A stretch of 64,000 bases of DNA from Lactococcus carnosus. GTDB lineage: Bacteria; Bacillota; Bacilli; Lactobacillales; Streptococcaceae. Made by a program: the position numbers and the translations under genes. Positions 18,926-29,227 of the stretch are shown here, piece after piece. How positions within the stretch are numbered: position 1 is the first letter of the stretch; every line of letters starts with the position of its first letter. The stretch spans positions 1,240,001 through 1,304,000 of the forward strand of contig NZ_CP017194.1 of assembly GCF_006770265.1 (NCBI RefSeq), read 5' to 3'. A model generated the notes under the pieces. That model ran no database searches and was not told where the DNA came from. It was given only the letters and a program-made list of their open reading frames with translations.

Positions 18926-19990
18926 TTATCTAGCAAGAGGCGAGAGCAATTTAACTGTTTTATCATCTAAATCAAGGGTTACCGACTGGCCGATAGGTAA
19001 GATACACTTGGGATGAGCATGACCAAAATTCACATTATATAAAAGGGGTAACTGATATTTTTCTGCTAAGGCTTGATAGATGCTACGATAGTCATCATAA
19101 TAGGCCTCGTCCTGTGGTTTCCCAACGATCAGCCCTTTAGCGTGCCTGAAAAAATCAACCTTTTCTAGTGCAGCCAATAATAGCTTAACACGCTCTGGTG
19201 TTGGTTTTTCTTCACTTGTCTCAAGAAATAGTAGCTTATCACGCGTATCACGACAAAGCAGTTGATAGGTCTCATTTACCACAGTTTCATCGCCATAGCG
19301 ACCTCCTAGTAGCAACTCTCCTAAGCTTTCTAAACACCCACCATATAGCTTGCCACTTATCTTGCCACTGCCAAAAAGCACCTCATACCCATGCGTTTCT
19401 GGAGATGAGTTTCTATCTGTACCGAAGGCTTCTTGACCAAACTCAGTTCTTTCATGATACCAGGTTGGACTAGACACAATTTTCGGTGCATCATCTGAAA
19501 ATAAGTGGCGAATACATGCCTCAGTATAGGCCAACATATCCGGTGCAAATTCTCCAAAATCTACGATGGCAGCTGGTCCATAGTAGGTTGCAAGCCCTAA
19601 TTTTTGGAACATCAAATGATTAATACTGGTATCCGAGTAGCCCATGAAAAGCTTGGGGTTTTCAGACACCAGCTTTTTGAAGACGTCATCTTCAAGTAGA
19701 TAGGGGACTGTTTGATAGGTATCATCTCCACCGATAGCACTTAAAATCAGCTTGACTTCCTGCTGGGCAAAGGCCCACTTTAGGTCTGCTGCACGCGCTT
19801 TAGGATTGGCTTTAATAAACTCAAGTCCTTTTAGTGCATGTGGTGTGTAGATAACCTTTAGCCCAAACGCTTCTATTCTTTTTTCGATTAAGCTTTTTTG
19901 TTGTGCCATAAAGGGCTCACCTAGTATGCCACTAGATAAGGAAATAATGGCAACTGTGTCACCTTTTTTTAATCTCTGTGCTATCTGCAT
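18926..19990 (-). CDS. S66-family peptidase (LD-carboxypeptidase / MccF-like)
   Basis: About 354 residues. S66 serine peptidases include muramoyltetrapeptide LD-carboxypeptidases and microcin C immunity protein MccF. The nucleophile is seen as GYSDTSINHLMF (about residue 115), the Glu region as GGCLESLGELL, and the His as NFGHAHPKCILPIG near the C-terminus. The length of about 350 residues is closer to the MccF-like group than to the 300-residue LdcA. The ATG at 19990 is preferred over 19996 because AGGAG lies 6 nt upstream of it. Whether it acts on peptidoglycan or on peptide-nucleotides cannot be told. Confidence 0.85.
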   Translation of the reverse strand: MQIAQRLKKGDTVAIISLSSGILGEPFMAQQKSLIEKRIEAFGLKVIYTPHALKGLEFIKANPKARAADLKWAFAQQEVKLILSAIGGDDTYQTVPYLLEDDVFKKLVSENPKLFMGYSDTSINHLMFQKLGLATYYGPAAIVDFGEFAPDMLAYTEACIRHLFSDDAPKIVSSPTWYHERTEFGQEAFGTDRNSSPETHGYEVLFGSGKISGKLYGGCLESLGELLLGGRYGDETVVNETYQLLCRDTRDKLLFLETSEEKPTPERVKLLLAALEKVDFFRHAKGLIVGKPQDEAYYDDYRSIYQALAEKYQLPLLYNVNFGHAHPKCILPIGQSVTLDLDDKTVKLLSPLAR

Positions 19991-20063
19991 ATACATCTCC
20001 TTTTATCGTCACTACGCTCCCTATAGTCATCGCGCTAGGCGGTAGTCATGTCTAAAGATTAGC

Positions 20064-20588
20064 TTATGGGTTACTTCTCCTTATCTCAGTTTCAAGATAA
20101 CGATGTAGAAAATTGAGTTGTGTTTGGTACATATTTTTACCAAATTCATAGGCAAATAGTTGACCAGCTGCCATATCAGCTATAACAGCTTCATTATCTG
20201 CGATTAACTTAGCTAATCTTTTGGTGATTTGATCGATTTCATGCGTAACAAGCTCTTTGATCGGATTAGTCTCTAAATAAGCTCGAAGTAAAAAATCAGA
20301 AATAAACTTATCTTGCGAGATAGGTGACGCAATATAATCTTGCACCGCTTTTCTCCCATTTTCACATATGGTATAGCATTTTTTATTTGGTTTATCATGC
20401 TGAATGATCTCTTCTGATGTGATAAAACCTTCCTTCTCAAGCTTTTTTAAAGCTGGATAAATCATACCTGTTGACCCTTCGACAAAGTAACCCAATCGAT
20501 TTTGGATTCTCTCCATAATTTCGTAACCCGTTAAGGGCTCTTTGTAAAGCAAACTTAAAATAATATCTTTTCCTTTTAACATCGTCAT
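20064..20588 (-). CDS. PadR-family transcriptional regulator
   Basis: About 174 residues: winged-helix domain (LTGYEIMERIQNRLGYFVEG then GMIYPALKKLEKEGFI, residues about 17-55) and a C-terminal helical PadR_C domain, giving a subfamily 1 size. It is divergent from the MFS exporter gene, which it probably represses in response to a drug-like ligand. The start at MTMLKGKD (20588) is chosen because the PadR domain begins there. An in-frame ATG at 20669 would add 27 residues of unlike sequence, so the true start is uncertain. Confidence 0.85.
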   Translation of the reverse strand: MTMLKGKDIILSLLYKEPLTGYEIMERIQNRLGYFVEGSTGMIYPALKKLEKEGFITSEEIIQHDKPNKKCYTICENGRKAVQDYIASPISQDKFISDFLLRAYLETNPIKELVTHEIDQITKRLAKLIADNEAVIADMAAGQLFAYEFGKNMYQTQLNFLHRYLETEIRRSNP

Positions 20589-20669
20589 CCATTCTTCTTT
20601 TCCATAAATAATTGTCGTTGTTTTATCGAGACTACTGCTAACACTATCATACCATTTTCTTTGATTCAT

Positions 20670-20799
20670 ATCACTATTTTAAACAACATTAATATAATAA
20701 TATCGATATTGTTTATAATTTTATATTTACATTGTTAATAATAAAGATATAATTGTCAATATCATCATAATTTATAAAATAAGAATTAGGAGGAACACG
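20670..20799 (+). promoter_or_regulatory. Divergent promoter/operator region between padR and the MFS gene
   Basis: Very AT-rich, with an inverted repeat AACATTAATAT...ATATTGTT (about 20684-20714) centred near ATATCGATAT, and a second ATTGTTAATA-type half-site nearby. It is the likely PadR binding region. AGGAGG precedes the MFS start codon. Confidence 0.45.
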
Positions 20800-22504
20800 A
20801 TGCAACATACTAAATTAGTTCAACTCACCATGTGCATGGGTATTTTCTTGTGCATGCTAGATACAACGATTATGAATATTGCCTTACCAGCGATTCAAAC
20901 TGGCTTAGGCGTGCCATTAAATCAAGTATCATGGGCACTTAACATCTATACCATCTTATTTGCTGTATTTACCATCCCCCTCAGTCGACTTGCTGAGATA
21001 AAAGGCAAACATAAGGTCTATCTACTCGGCTTACTTGCTTTTCTCATCGGATCAATTTTATCTGGCTTAGCGCCTAATTTACCCATATTAATTGTGGGAC
21101 GAGCTGTGCAGAGTATCGGTGCTGCCATCTTATTTCCTGTAAGCATGACCATCGGTATTGCATCAACAGCCATTGATAAACGTAATCATATTATCGCTGC
21201 GCTAGGGATCACACAAGGTCTCGCTGCTGCATTAGGGCCTGTTATAGGTGGTCTGATCACACAGTTGCTAAATTGGCGTTGGGTATTTTTTATTAATATA
21301 CCTATTTTGTTACTTGCATGCATCTTTTGTTTGACGAGTTTTAACTTCAAAAATGAAACCGTATTATCTGTTAAAATTGATTGGTCTGGTACTGCTTTCC
21401 TGATGCTTGCCCTATTCTCCCTCGTCTTGGCCTTGCTCAATCTAAGTACATGGGGAATTTATAGTCCAGAAGTCATCGGCTTATTGCTAGTATTTATCAG
21501 TGCAACATCCCTTTTTCTATGGATTGAAAGTAAGGCGGCATCCCCGATTATTCATCTTGACTTATTCAAGAATAGGGCATTTAATGGTGCTGCCATAACG
21601 ACGATTCTCAGCAATTTTTTTATGACCGGTGTTAGCGTCTTACTCCCAACTTTTTTTTCTAGAATTCAGGGGATGACGGAACTTACCGCTGCCTTATTGT
21701 TGACACCACTGGCGATGATGATTTTTATTTTTTCTCCCTTATCCGCAATTATCTTAGATAAAGTCGGCCCCAGATGGTTGATCTTAAGTTGGTTTCACCT
21801 TGATGAGTGCAGGCTATTTTTCACTCTTTCATTTCAATGCGAGCGATTTGTCACAAGTTGTCATCACCTGTCTTTTAATCGGCTCTGGATACGGCATCAT
21901 AGTGGGCCCTATTGTCGTCTTATCAGCTGCCGATTTCACTGGAGAGCTTTTAACCGCATCCCAAAGCGTCTCCGGTGTCCTAAGGCAAATTGGCATTACA
22001 CTGGCAATCGCCTTATTCGTGACTGGCCTCACAGCTAATCTGACACATGAAAGTAACCTAATCAAGCGTGATATTAAACAAGCAATCAGCTCGAGCAACT
22101 TATCGGCTGATAAACAAAAACAAACGCTGATCAATATCACAAATGGCATCTCAACTCAGCAGACCAATAAACAGATCCCACGTCAGCATGTTAGTACACA
22201 AGAAAGACAAGAGCTCATCACCCAGCAAACTGCTTTAGCCTTAAAGTCCTTCCCACTATCAGAAGACAATGCACAGTTAAATACTCAAATAAAAGAAACT
22301 GTCACTGAAAAGGTTGATAAAGCAATAAAAGAGACAAACCAGACCATCAATGTATTGATTACTAAAAGTAAAGGCCTGGCAAAAAATGGCTTTTCAAAAG
22401 TATTTTCAGATATCTATAGCGCTGCCTTCCCCATTTTAATCCTAAGTTCTTTCTCCTTTTTGCTATTTAAGAAAAAAGATAAGGCAAATAAAATAGGTAA
22501 GTAA
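20800..22504 (+). pseudogene. Frameshifted DHA2-family MFS multidrug exporter
   Basis: The first frame gives DTTIMNIALPAIQTGLGVP, RWVFFINIPI and other signatures of 14-helix DHA2 (EmrB/QacA-like) exporters up to about 21790. There the reading continues one base on, in the frame starting MSAGYFSLF and running to 22504. Joining the frames by removing one base in the GTT near 21789 gives SGFTLMSAGYF and a protein of about 568 residues. It has a polar Gln/Thr/Lys-rich extracytoplasmic segment before the last helix, as is common in this family. It is either a real inactivating insertion or a sequencing error. Confidence 0.85.
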
Positions 22505-22533
22505 CACATGAAACTAAGTCATGATGGCAATAG

Positions 22534-22572
22534 AAAAACGACCAAGTATCCAAGATACTTAGTCGTTTTTTC
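22534..22572. terminator. Bidirectional terminator between the MFS gene and tkt
   Basis: A long hairpin (AACGAC...GTCGTT arms with an inner AGTATC/GATACT) flanked by A-run and T-run. It can stop transcription from both converging genes. Confidence 0.85.
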
Positions 22573-22622
22573 ATGTATAAGATACACATAACTAGTAGCT
22601 GTTTTTTGCTAGCTATAAGCTA

Positions 22623-24614
22623 TTATAGTTCTTGATAAAGTTTAACCGCATGATCAACAGTAAAGCCATATTCGCTGAAGACTTTATCACCTGGTGCTGA
22701 AGCGCCCCATGTGTCGATTGTCAATGTTTTACCAGTTAAGCCAACGTATTTACCCCAACCAAAGCTTGTACCTGCTTCAATTGCCAAACGTTTTGTAACA
22801 GTGAGTGGTAAGACTTCTGCTTGATATTCAGCTGATTGTTCATCAAAGATATTTTGGGCTGGCATCGATACAACACGTACATTTGTACCAGATGCTGCAA
22901 GCGCTGCCTGTGTATCAATCGCAAGTTTCACTTCACTACCAGTTGCGATAATGATCCCATCAAGGTCTGAGCCAGCTGCTTCAGGTGAAATCACATAGGC
23001 ACCATGATTCACACCAGCTTCTGCCAATTCAGCTGTATTGTCTAAAACAGGTAAGTTTTGACGTGTCAAAATCAAAGCAGTTGGTCGTTTTGTTTCTGTT
23101 ACAGCACGACGCCAAGCAGCAATCACTTCGTTACCATCTGCTGGACGAATGACATTTAAGTTAGGCATGGCACGAACACTTGCCAGTTGTTCTACTGGCT
23201 CATGCGTTGGGCCATCTTCCCCAACAGCGATAGAATCATGTGTGAACACATAGACCGTCGGTACTTCTTGTAGGGCTGCCATACGAACTGCAGGTAACAT
23301 ATAGTTTGAGAAGACAAAGAATGTCCCACCATACACACGTGTCCCACCATGTAGAGCAATCCCGTTCATGGCTGCTGCCATCGCAAATTCACGGACACCA
23401 AACCAGATGTTACGGCCTGCGTAGTTGCCAACTTCAAAGTCTGTTTCTACTTTAACCATGGTATTGTTCGATGCAGATAGGTCTGCTGAACCACCCCATA
23501 AATTAGGCATTTGTTGTGACAGTTGTTGGATTGTTTCTTGTGAAGTCACACGGCTAGCTGCTGAAGTGCCAAGCTCATACTTAGCCAATTCAAGCTCTGG
23601 TGTCACATTGTTAAAAGCATCTGCGTATTGCTTAGCCAATTCAGGGTAGGCTTTTGCATAAGCATCAAATGTTTTACGCCAGTCAAGCTCCAAAGCTTCT
23701 CCGCGATCGCCAAGTGTTTCTTTGAAGCGAGTCGCTACTTCTTCAGGTACTGTAAATTCAGGATAGTCCCAGCCGTATGCTTTTTTAGCAAAAGCAACGC
23801 CTTCAGCACCTAATGGTGCACCGTGAACGCCAGATGTCCCTTGTTTTTCAGCACCAAACCCAATGATTGTTTTCACTTCGATAATCGTTGGTTGGTCTAA
23901 GTTAGCTTTGGCAGCAGTAATTGCTGCTTCGATGGCTGCTAAATCGTTACCATCTGTCACTAGGATATGTTGCCAACCGTAAGACTCAAACCGCATTTTG
24001 ATATCATCTGGGAAAGATTTTGAGATTGGGCCATCTAGAGAGATATCATTACTATCATAAAAGAGAACAAGTTTACCCAGCTTAAGTTGTGATGCAAGTG
24101 ATGCTGCTTCTTGAGAAACACCTTCCATCAAGTCACCATCACCATTTAAGGCATAAGTATAATGGTCAACAATCTCATAGCCAGGACGGTTATAGGTCGC
24201 AGCTAAATGCGCTTCAGCCATAGCAAGACCAACTGCATTTGCAATCCCTTGTCCAAGTGGCCCTGTTGTCGCTTCAACACCATCAGTCCAATCGACTTCT
24301 GGATGACCAGGTGTTTTACTATTCCATTGGCGGAAGTTTTTGAGATCATCGATCGATAGCTCATAACCAGCCAAATGAAGGAGCGAGTAAAGCATGGCAG
24401 ACCCATGACCTGCTGATAAAACGAAACGGTCACGATTTGACCACTCACGATGTGTTGCTGGGTTAACATTTAGGAAGTTGCGCCAAAGTACATAAGCCAT
24501 AGGTGCAGCACCCATAGGAAGCCCTGGATGACCAGAGTTTGCCTTTTGGATGGCGTCAATAGATAGCGTACGGATCGTATTGACCGCGAGTTGATCTGTG
24601 TTGTCAAATGTCAT
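22623..24614 (-). CDS. tkt: Transketolase
   Basis: A 663-residue thiamine-diphosphate enzyme of the pentose phosphate pathway that transfers two-carbon units between sugar phosphates. Motifs are the N-terminal [19 protein letters not shown], the TPP-binding [13 protein letters not shown], and the pyrimidine-domain [19 protein letters not shown]. The length is typical. The ATG at 24614 is preferred, with AAAGG ten bases upstream; the ATG at 24632 overlaps that site. An extended -10 TGGTATAAT is at 24651-24656. Monocistronic between two terminators. Confidence 0.97.
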   Translation of the reverse strand: MTFDNTDQLAVNTIRTLSIDAIQKANSGHPGLPMGAAPMAYVLWRNFLNVNPATHREWSNRDRFVLSAGHGSAMLYSLLHLAGYELSIDDLKNFRQWNSKTPGHPEVDWTDGVEATTGPLGQGIANAVGLAMAEAHLAATYNRPGYEIVDHYTYALNGDGDLMEGVSQEAASLASQLKLGKLVLFYDSNDISLDGPISKSFPDDIKMRFESYGWQHILVTDGNDLAAIEAAITAAKANLDQPTIIEVKTIIGFGAEKQGTSGVHGAPLGAEGVAFAKKAYGWDYPEFTVPEEVATRFKETLGDRGEALELDWRKTFDAYAKAYPELAKQYADAFNNVTPELELAKYELGTSAASRVTSQETIQQLSQQMPNLWGGSADLSASNNTMVKVETDFEVGNYAGRNIWFGVREFAMAAAMNGIALHGGTRVYGGTFFVFSNYMLPAVRMAALQEVPTVYVFTHDSIAVGEDGPTHEPVEQLASVRAMPNLNVIRPADGNEVIAAWRRAVTETKRPTALILTRQNLPVLDNTAELAEAGVNHGAYVISPEAAGSDLDGIIIATGSEVKLAIDTQAALAASGTNVRVVSMPAQNIFDEQSAEYQAEVLPLTVTKRLAIEAGTSFGWGKYVGLTGKTLTIDTWGASAPGDKVFSEYGFTVDHAVKLYQEL

Positions 24615-24837
24615 GTTATGATAGCCTTTCAAATTTTTAATGCTAAGAAAATTATACCATATTTTTGGCTATAAATTTCACAAGAAAGCCTATATAGGCT
24701 AAAAATGTGATATCGCTTACATTTTTATGAACAATTTCGTATGATTTACTATAAATAGGCATATACCATCACTTACATCGGCCTACTGATAATCTGACAA
24801 CCTGCTATGAAAATATAATCTAGTACCTTATAAAATC

Positions 24838-24870
24838 AAAAAAAGCACTAGCCATATAGGCTAGTACTTT
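24838..24870 (-). terminator. Terminator of the glyQ-glyS-DUF896 operon
   Basis: An AGTACTAGCC/GGCTAGTGCT hairpin with a seven-U run on the minus strand, 13 bp after the DUF896 stop. Confidence 0.85.
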
Positions 24871-24882
24871 TATAAGTCGTGT

Positions 24883-25125
24883 TTATAGAGTATCACGTAA
24901 GCCTTTATCAAACTGGGCTTTTTTCGACTTTTCAGGTGTGATATCATTGCCGTCAGGATCGACGACTTTGATTGATTCTACATGATGGCGCAAACTTGAT
25001 TTGACACCAGAGATGTAGGCTTGTCGTAACTCAGCCTGTTCTACTTTTTCATCAGCTGTTAGACCGACCGTTTTTTTCTTTCGTGCCAATTCATTAATGC
25101 GTTCTATATCTTGAGGGGTTACCAT
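24883..25125 (-). CDS. DUF896 (YnzC-like) small cytoplasmic protein
   Basis: An 80-residue protein of the DUF896 family, recognised by [28 protein letters not shown] and [10 protein letters not shown]. subtilis YnzC folds as a short helical hairpin; its molecular role is not established. Here it follows glyS by 24 bp with a strong AGGAGG site, and so is the last gene of the glycyl-tRNA synthetase operon. That gene order is common in streptococci. Confidence 0.9.
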   Translation of the reverse strand: MVTPQDIERINELARKKKTVGLTADEKVEQAELRQAYISGVKSSLRHHVESIKVVDPDGNDITPEKSKKAQFDKGLRDTL

Positions 25126-25149
25126 CTTTTTCCTCCTATTTTCTTTATC

Positions 25150-27180
25150 TTATTTTGTCAGGATACGTCTGAAATCTGCAAGTTGACCAGCCTTAGCGGC
25201 GATATCAGCTAATAGACTCAAGCGATTATGTTTCAGCGCTTCATCATCGATCATGACCATGGTATTGTCAAAAAATGCTGTGATCAAATCGGATAGTGAG
25301 AACAAGGCTGTAAGCTTTTCTGCGCTAGTCCCAGTTAAGACTAGCTTCTGCTCAGCTGTAAATAGAGCCTTTTCAAACTCATTTTCAAGTGTCGCTTCAG
25401 TTACAGATGGTGTTGTTGTTAATTTACTTGCTAGGTTAACAACACGCGCCAAGTTCTCGACTGATGTTTTAAAATCGGCATCAGATACTTTATCGTCTAA
25501 GGCTTTAGCCGTCTCAGTCAAGTAAGTGACATCTAGTGACCCTGTCGCAAGCACTGCTTCTATCAAGTCATAACGGGCAACACCTTCGAGCATTTTAGCA
25601 ACACGACCATTAATAAACTGCATGACCTCATCTTGTTTAGCGTAAGTAAAGCCATCAACATCAAGCGTATAAAGCTCACTAATCAGGCTAGGTAGGGCGA
25701 TATCCCAATTTTGACTCTCGATAATGCGTAGGATACCAGCTGTAGCACGACGCAAAGCATAAGGATCGTTTGACCCACTCGGGATTAACCCAACAGTAAA
25801 GAAGGCAAGGATGGTATCCAACTTATCTGCCATGGCAAGCACAGCACCCATCTCCGTTTCTGGTAGGGCGCCATCAGCTGATGTAGGCAGATAATGTTCC
25901 CGAATACTTGTCGCTACTTGCGCATTTTCACCTGCTAATAAGGCATATTTTTCACCCATCACGCCTTGCAGTTCATCAAATTCACCGACCATGCCTGTTA
26001 AGAGGTCAAATTTATAGATATCTGCAGCACGTTCTAGTTTTGTATCATAGTCGGCTGATAAGTTAGCAGCCTGACGAATTTTCTTAGCAATGGTCTTAAC
26101 GCGATGCATATGTGCATGAACAGAGCCAATTTTTTCATGGAAGGTTACTTTTTTCAGTTTTTCAACTAAATCAGCGATCTTAAGCTTTTGGTCTTCTTTC
26201 CAGAAAAATTCTGCATCTTCAAGACGGGCAACTAATACTTTTTGATTCCCTTTAGCGACATTGTCGATATGAACTGCATTACCATTTCTGACTGAGATGA
26301 AGTTTGGTTGTAATTGACCAGAAAGATCACGCACTTCAAAGTAACGTTGGTGCTCACGCATCGAGGTAACTAATACTTCTTCAGGGACATCCAGATATTT
26401 TGCATCAAACTCGCCAACAAATGCTGTCGGATACTCCACAAGATTTGTTACTTCTTCAAGTAAACTAGGTAAGAGATAAATCGTCCAGTTATTGTCTTTG
26501 GCGATTTTTGCAATTTGCGCTTCAATCTGCGCTTTTCTTGCTGCAGCATCTGCAACGACAAATGCCTCGTTTAGACGTGGTGCGTAGTCTAGAGCGTCAT
26601 CAAGCATGATCTGGCCGTCAAATAAGAAACGATGGCCATAAGTGATTTTATCTGCTGTCACATCAAGCAAGTCAAATGAGACAACTTGTGCGTCAAGTAA
26701 ACTAACAATCCATTGGATTGGGCGAACAAACAAGAAATTGTTATTAGCCCATTTCATGTAAGTTGAAAATTGCATCTTGCTGATGACATCACGCCCAACT
26801 GACGTTAAAATATCAGCTGTAGCTATACCAGCGATATGTTTATTGGCATAGTAATAGTCGCCTTGCAAAACAAGGTCGTCTGGTGTGACACCTTGTCCAC
26901 GTGAAAAGCCTTGAATCGCTTTTGACCAGTTACCTTCGGCATCTTTGGCAATCTTAGCAGAAGGCCCCTTCACTTCTTCATCGATAGCTGCTGAAGCATC
27001 TGCTAATCCTTTGACCAAAACAGCTAAACGACGAGGTGTCGAAAACTGAGTCATCGTCTCAAATGCCAGACGATTTTCTGATAAGAAGTCTGTCATACGG
27101 GTTTCAAGTTGCGTAGCTGCTGCACTGACAAGATGTGCTGGCATCTCTTCCAAACCAATTTCAAGTAGATAATTTGCCAT
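25150..27180 (-). CDS. glyS: Glycyl-tRNA synthetase beta subunit
   Basis: A 676-residue subunit of the bacterial alpha2beta2 glycyl-tRNA synthetase, carrying tRNA-binding regions. It starts LLEIGLEEMPAHLVSAA, the standard N-terminus. An HD-like central region (KYALLAGEN) and a C-terminal anticodon-binding DALR-like domain complete it. The length is normal. Its ATG shares one base with the glyQ stop (TAATG), so synthesis is coupled. Confidence 0.96.
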   Translation of the reverse strand: MANYLLEIGLEEMPAHLVSAAATQLETRMTDFLSENRLAFETMTQFSTPRRLAVLVKGLADASAAIDEEVKGPSAKIAKDAEGNWSKAIQGFSRGQGVTPDDLVLQGDYYYANKHIAGIATADILTSVGRDVISKMQFSTYMKWANNNFLFVRPIQWIVSLLDAQVVSFDLLDVTADKITYGHRFLFDGQIMLDDALDYAPRLNEAFVVADAAARKAQIEAQIAKIAKDNNWTIYLLPSLLEEVTNLVEYPTAFVGEFDAKYLDVPEEVLVTSMREHQRYFEVRDLSGQLQPNFISVRNGNAVHIDNVAKGNQKVLVARLEDAEFFWKEDQKLKIADLVEKLKKVTFHEKIGSVHAHMHRVKTIAKKIRQAANLSADYDTKLERAADIYKFDLLTGMVGEFDELQGVMGEKYALLAGENAQVATSIREHYLPTSADGALPETEMGAVLAMADKLDTILAFFTVGLIPSGSNDPYALRRATAGILRIIESQNWDIALPSLISELYTLDVDGFTYAKQDEVMQFINGRVAKMLEGVARYDLIEAVLATGSLDVTYLTETAKALDDKVSDADFKTSVENLARVVNLASKLTTTPSVTEATLENEFEKALFTAEQKLVLTGTSAEKLTALFSLSDLITAFFDNTMVMIDDEALKHNRLSLLADIAAKAGQLADFRRILTK

Positions 27181-28127
27181 TATTTGTCACCTCCAGCAAC
27201 TTCAGTGTATTTACCGTTTTCTCCGAGATATTTATCGCGTAAGTCAGCATCTTTGAGCAATGGGAAGCCAAATTTTGCACGTTCATTAATAAACGTCCGC
27301 GCCACTTTTCTAGCCATAGTCCGCACGCGGTGTAAATAGCCAGCACGTTCTGTTACAGAAACTGCACCACTCGCGTCAAGTAAGTTAAAAGTATGACTTG
27401 ATTTCAAAATAAAGTCATAGGCTGGATGTACCAAGCCTAAATCAAGGAGTTTGATTGCTTGTGCTTCATAAGTATCAAATAGATTTAAGAAGACATCTGT
27501 ATCGATTTTCTCAAAAGCAAATTTAGAATGTTCATACTCTGGCTCTGTAAAGATATCGCCATAGAGCACGCCATTTCCCCACTCAAGATCATAGACAGAT
27601 TCCACTTCTTGAATATATGAAGCTAACCGTTCAAGACCATAGGTAATTTCTGATGTCACAGAATCCACTTCAATGCCACCAACTTGTTGGAAGTAAGTAA
27701 ACTGTGTCACTTCCATACCATCTAGCCAAACTTCCCAGCCGATACCAGCAGCACCCATAGACGGGTTTTCCCAGTTATCTTCAACAAAGCGGATATCATG
27801 TTCCAGTGCATTAATTCCTAAGGCAGCCAAACTATCTAAATAGAGTTGTTGGATGTTCTTAGGACTCGGTTTCATAACAACTTGAAACTGATGATGTTGA
27901 AACAGACGGTTTGGATTTTCACCATAGCGCCCATCTGCTGGGCGACGTGATGGTTGCACATAAGCCGCATGCCAAGGTTCTGGACCATTGGCGCGTAAAA
28001 AGGTATAAGGTGACATCGTCCCAGCACCGACCTCATTATCGTAGCCTTGCATCAGGTTTGCCCCTTGCTCGCTCCAAAAGTTTTGAAGCGTTAGAATAAT
28101 TTCTTGAAATGATAATTTTTTAGACAT
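27180..28127 (-). CDS. glyQ: Glycyl-tRNA synthetase alpha subunit
   Basis: A 315-residue class II catalytic subunit that activates glycine. Recognisable segments are [54 protein letters not shown] (pieces of motif 2) and [20 protein letters not shown]. The ATG at 28127 has GGAGG seven bases upstream; the ATG at 28139 lies on that site and is rejected. It is transcribed from the T-box leader promoter at 28339-28367 together with glyS and DUF896. Confidence 0.97.
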   Translation of the reverse strand: MSKKLSFQEIILTLQNFWSEQGANLMQGYDNEVGAGTMSPYTFLRANGPEPWHAAYVQPSRRPADGRYGENPNRLFQHHQFQVVMKPSPKNIQQLYLDSLAALGINALEHDIRFVEDNWENPSMGAAGIGWEVWLDGMEVTQFTYFQQVGGIEVDSVTSEITYGLERLASYIQEVESVYDLEWGNGVLYGDIFTEPEYEHSKFAFEKIDTDVFLNLFDTYEAQAIKLLDLGLVHPAYDFILKSSHTFNLLDASGAVSVTERAGYLHRVRTMARKVARTFINERAKFGFPLLKDADLRDKYLGENGKYTEVAGGDK

Positions 28128-28197
28128 TATTTCCTCCATCGTATAGGTCTCATAGCGAGTTAACGTTTTGTTGCTAATAGCATTCAGAATACAAAAA

Positions 28198-28332
28198 AAC
28201 GTCCTGATGCCTCAACACAAAGTGTGATCACATCAGGACGCCTTATAGACGCGGTTCCACCTGAATTCTTGGTTAAACAACCAAGCGCTCATATTAACTT
28301 TAAGCTCCACCGCGCCACCGGATTCATTGCTT
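28198..28332 (-). promoter_or_regulatory. T-box antiterminator/terminator of glyQS, without room for a normal Stem I
   Basis: The minus strand carries the T-box core AGGTGGAACCGCG (28250-28262). It is followed by a terminator formed by GCGTCCTGATG and CATCAGGACG with a seven-U run (ending about 28193). A CTTGGTT/AACCAAG hairpin precedes the core as Stem III. The promoter at 28339-28367 leaves only about 70 nt before the core, far less than a typical Stem I. A GGC glycine triplet is near the 5' end. Uncharged tRNA-Gly is the expected effector. Confidence 0.8.
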
Positions 28333-28338
28333 TTTTAT

Positions 28339-28367
28339 AGTATACCTTATTTTGTAATGTTTGACAA
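28339..28367 (-). promoter_or_regulatory. Promoter of glyQ-glyS-DUF896
   Basis: TTGTCA (28362-28367), 17 bp, TATACT (28339-28344). The start is predicted about 28332. Confidence 0.75.
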
Positions 28368-29227
28368 CTTATCTGACACATCATGATCTCAAATCTATGA
28401 TCACGTAAATGTTTCAAAGTGAGATTTAATAATTTCTCTTGTTGATCATATATATGTTGACTAGCACTTGGCTTGATAGTTTAAGATTATCTTGAAATCC
28501 TCAACTTATAGAGATATGTTCATGACTCATTTCTAAACTAAAAGTACAGCTCTATCTCTCTCTATTTCCTTCTAGCACTAATCGCCATCCACAAGTGGCA
28601 TTTTATATTTGTTAACGGTATCTCACCAAAATTTGTGCAAAATTTAGCATTATTTTCACAGTTTGGGTTTCTTATTAAATGTCACTCATATATATTATTA
28701 TTGAGCATATCATTGCAATAAAATCAACTTTTTTAAATCACAAATAACGGTTAGGTAAAAAGTTTTTTCGGAAAATTCATTCAATAATTACCATATTTTA
28801 TATAAATAGTGATTGAAATGACCCATCTTACCATAATAATCATTATAGTTCTTAATAAACTCCCCTGAAAGGTCTCAGTAATACCAAATTTAACATCAGC
28901 AAAAAAAATCTAAAATTAAAATATCCGAATTGCTGGCAATCAATTTTTAAACTGTTTCAGAAAATAATTTTTCTCTATCATACTTTATCGGAACACTCAT
29001 TACACTAATCAAGGAGACTTTTGAATCCACTTTTTATAATGTGCAATTTTCTGACAATTCCAGTACCTTATCAATTGGTAATAACTCTAAATTCTTATCA
29101 GCTCCTAGTACGGCTAGTTTTTATTAATAGCGTTCTTTCATCAGATTAACGTTTTTTGCACAAATTAAAAACTATATGTAGTAGACATATTACGATATCA
29201 TTGACAATAAGAGACTTGCTTAACATC
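28368..29227. other. Long AT-rich intergenic stretch with no convincing gene
   Basis: About 860 bp between the glyQ promoter and the end of the teichoic-acid cluster. I see no ORF with a start, ribosome site and recognisable product. A 57-codon open stretch without a start codon runs on the plus strand to about 29127. A sequence matching the CodY box at 14 of 15 positions is at 29045-29059. It looks like a decayed or recombination-scarred region at the cluster border. Confidence 0.5.

Noticed and set aside
29045-29059. CodY-like box AATTTTCTGACAATT
   Set aside because: Good match, but no gene or promoter is placed to be controlled by it; kept only as a note in the intergenic entry.
28960-29127. 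57-codon open stretch on the plus strand
   Set aside because: No start codon after the preceding stop, no ribosome site and no similarity I recognise; likely chance in AT-rich DNA.
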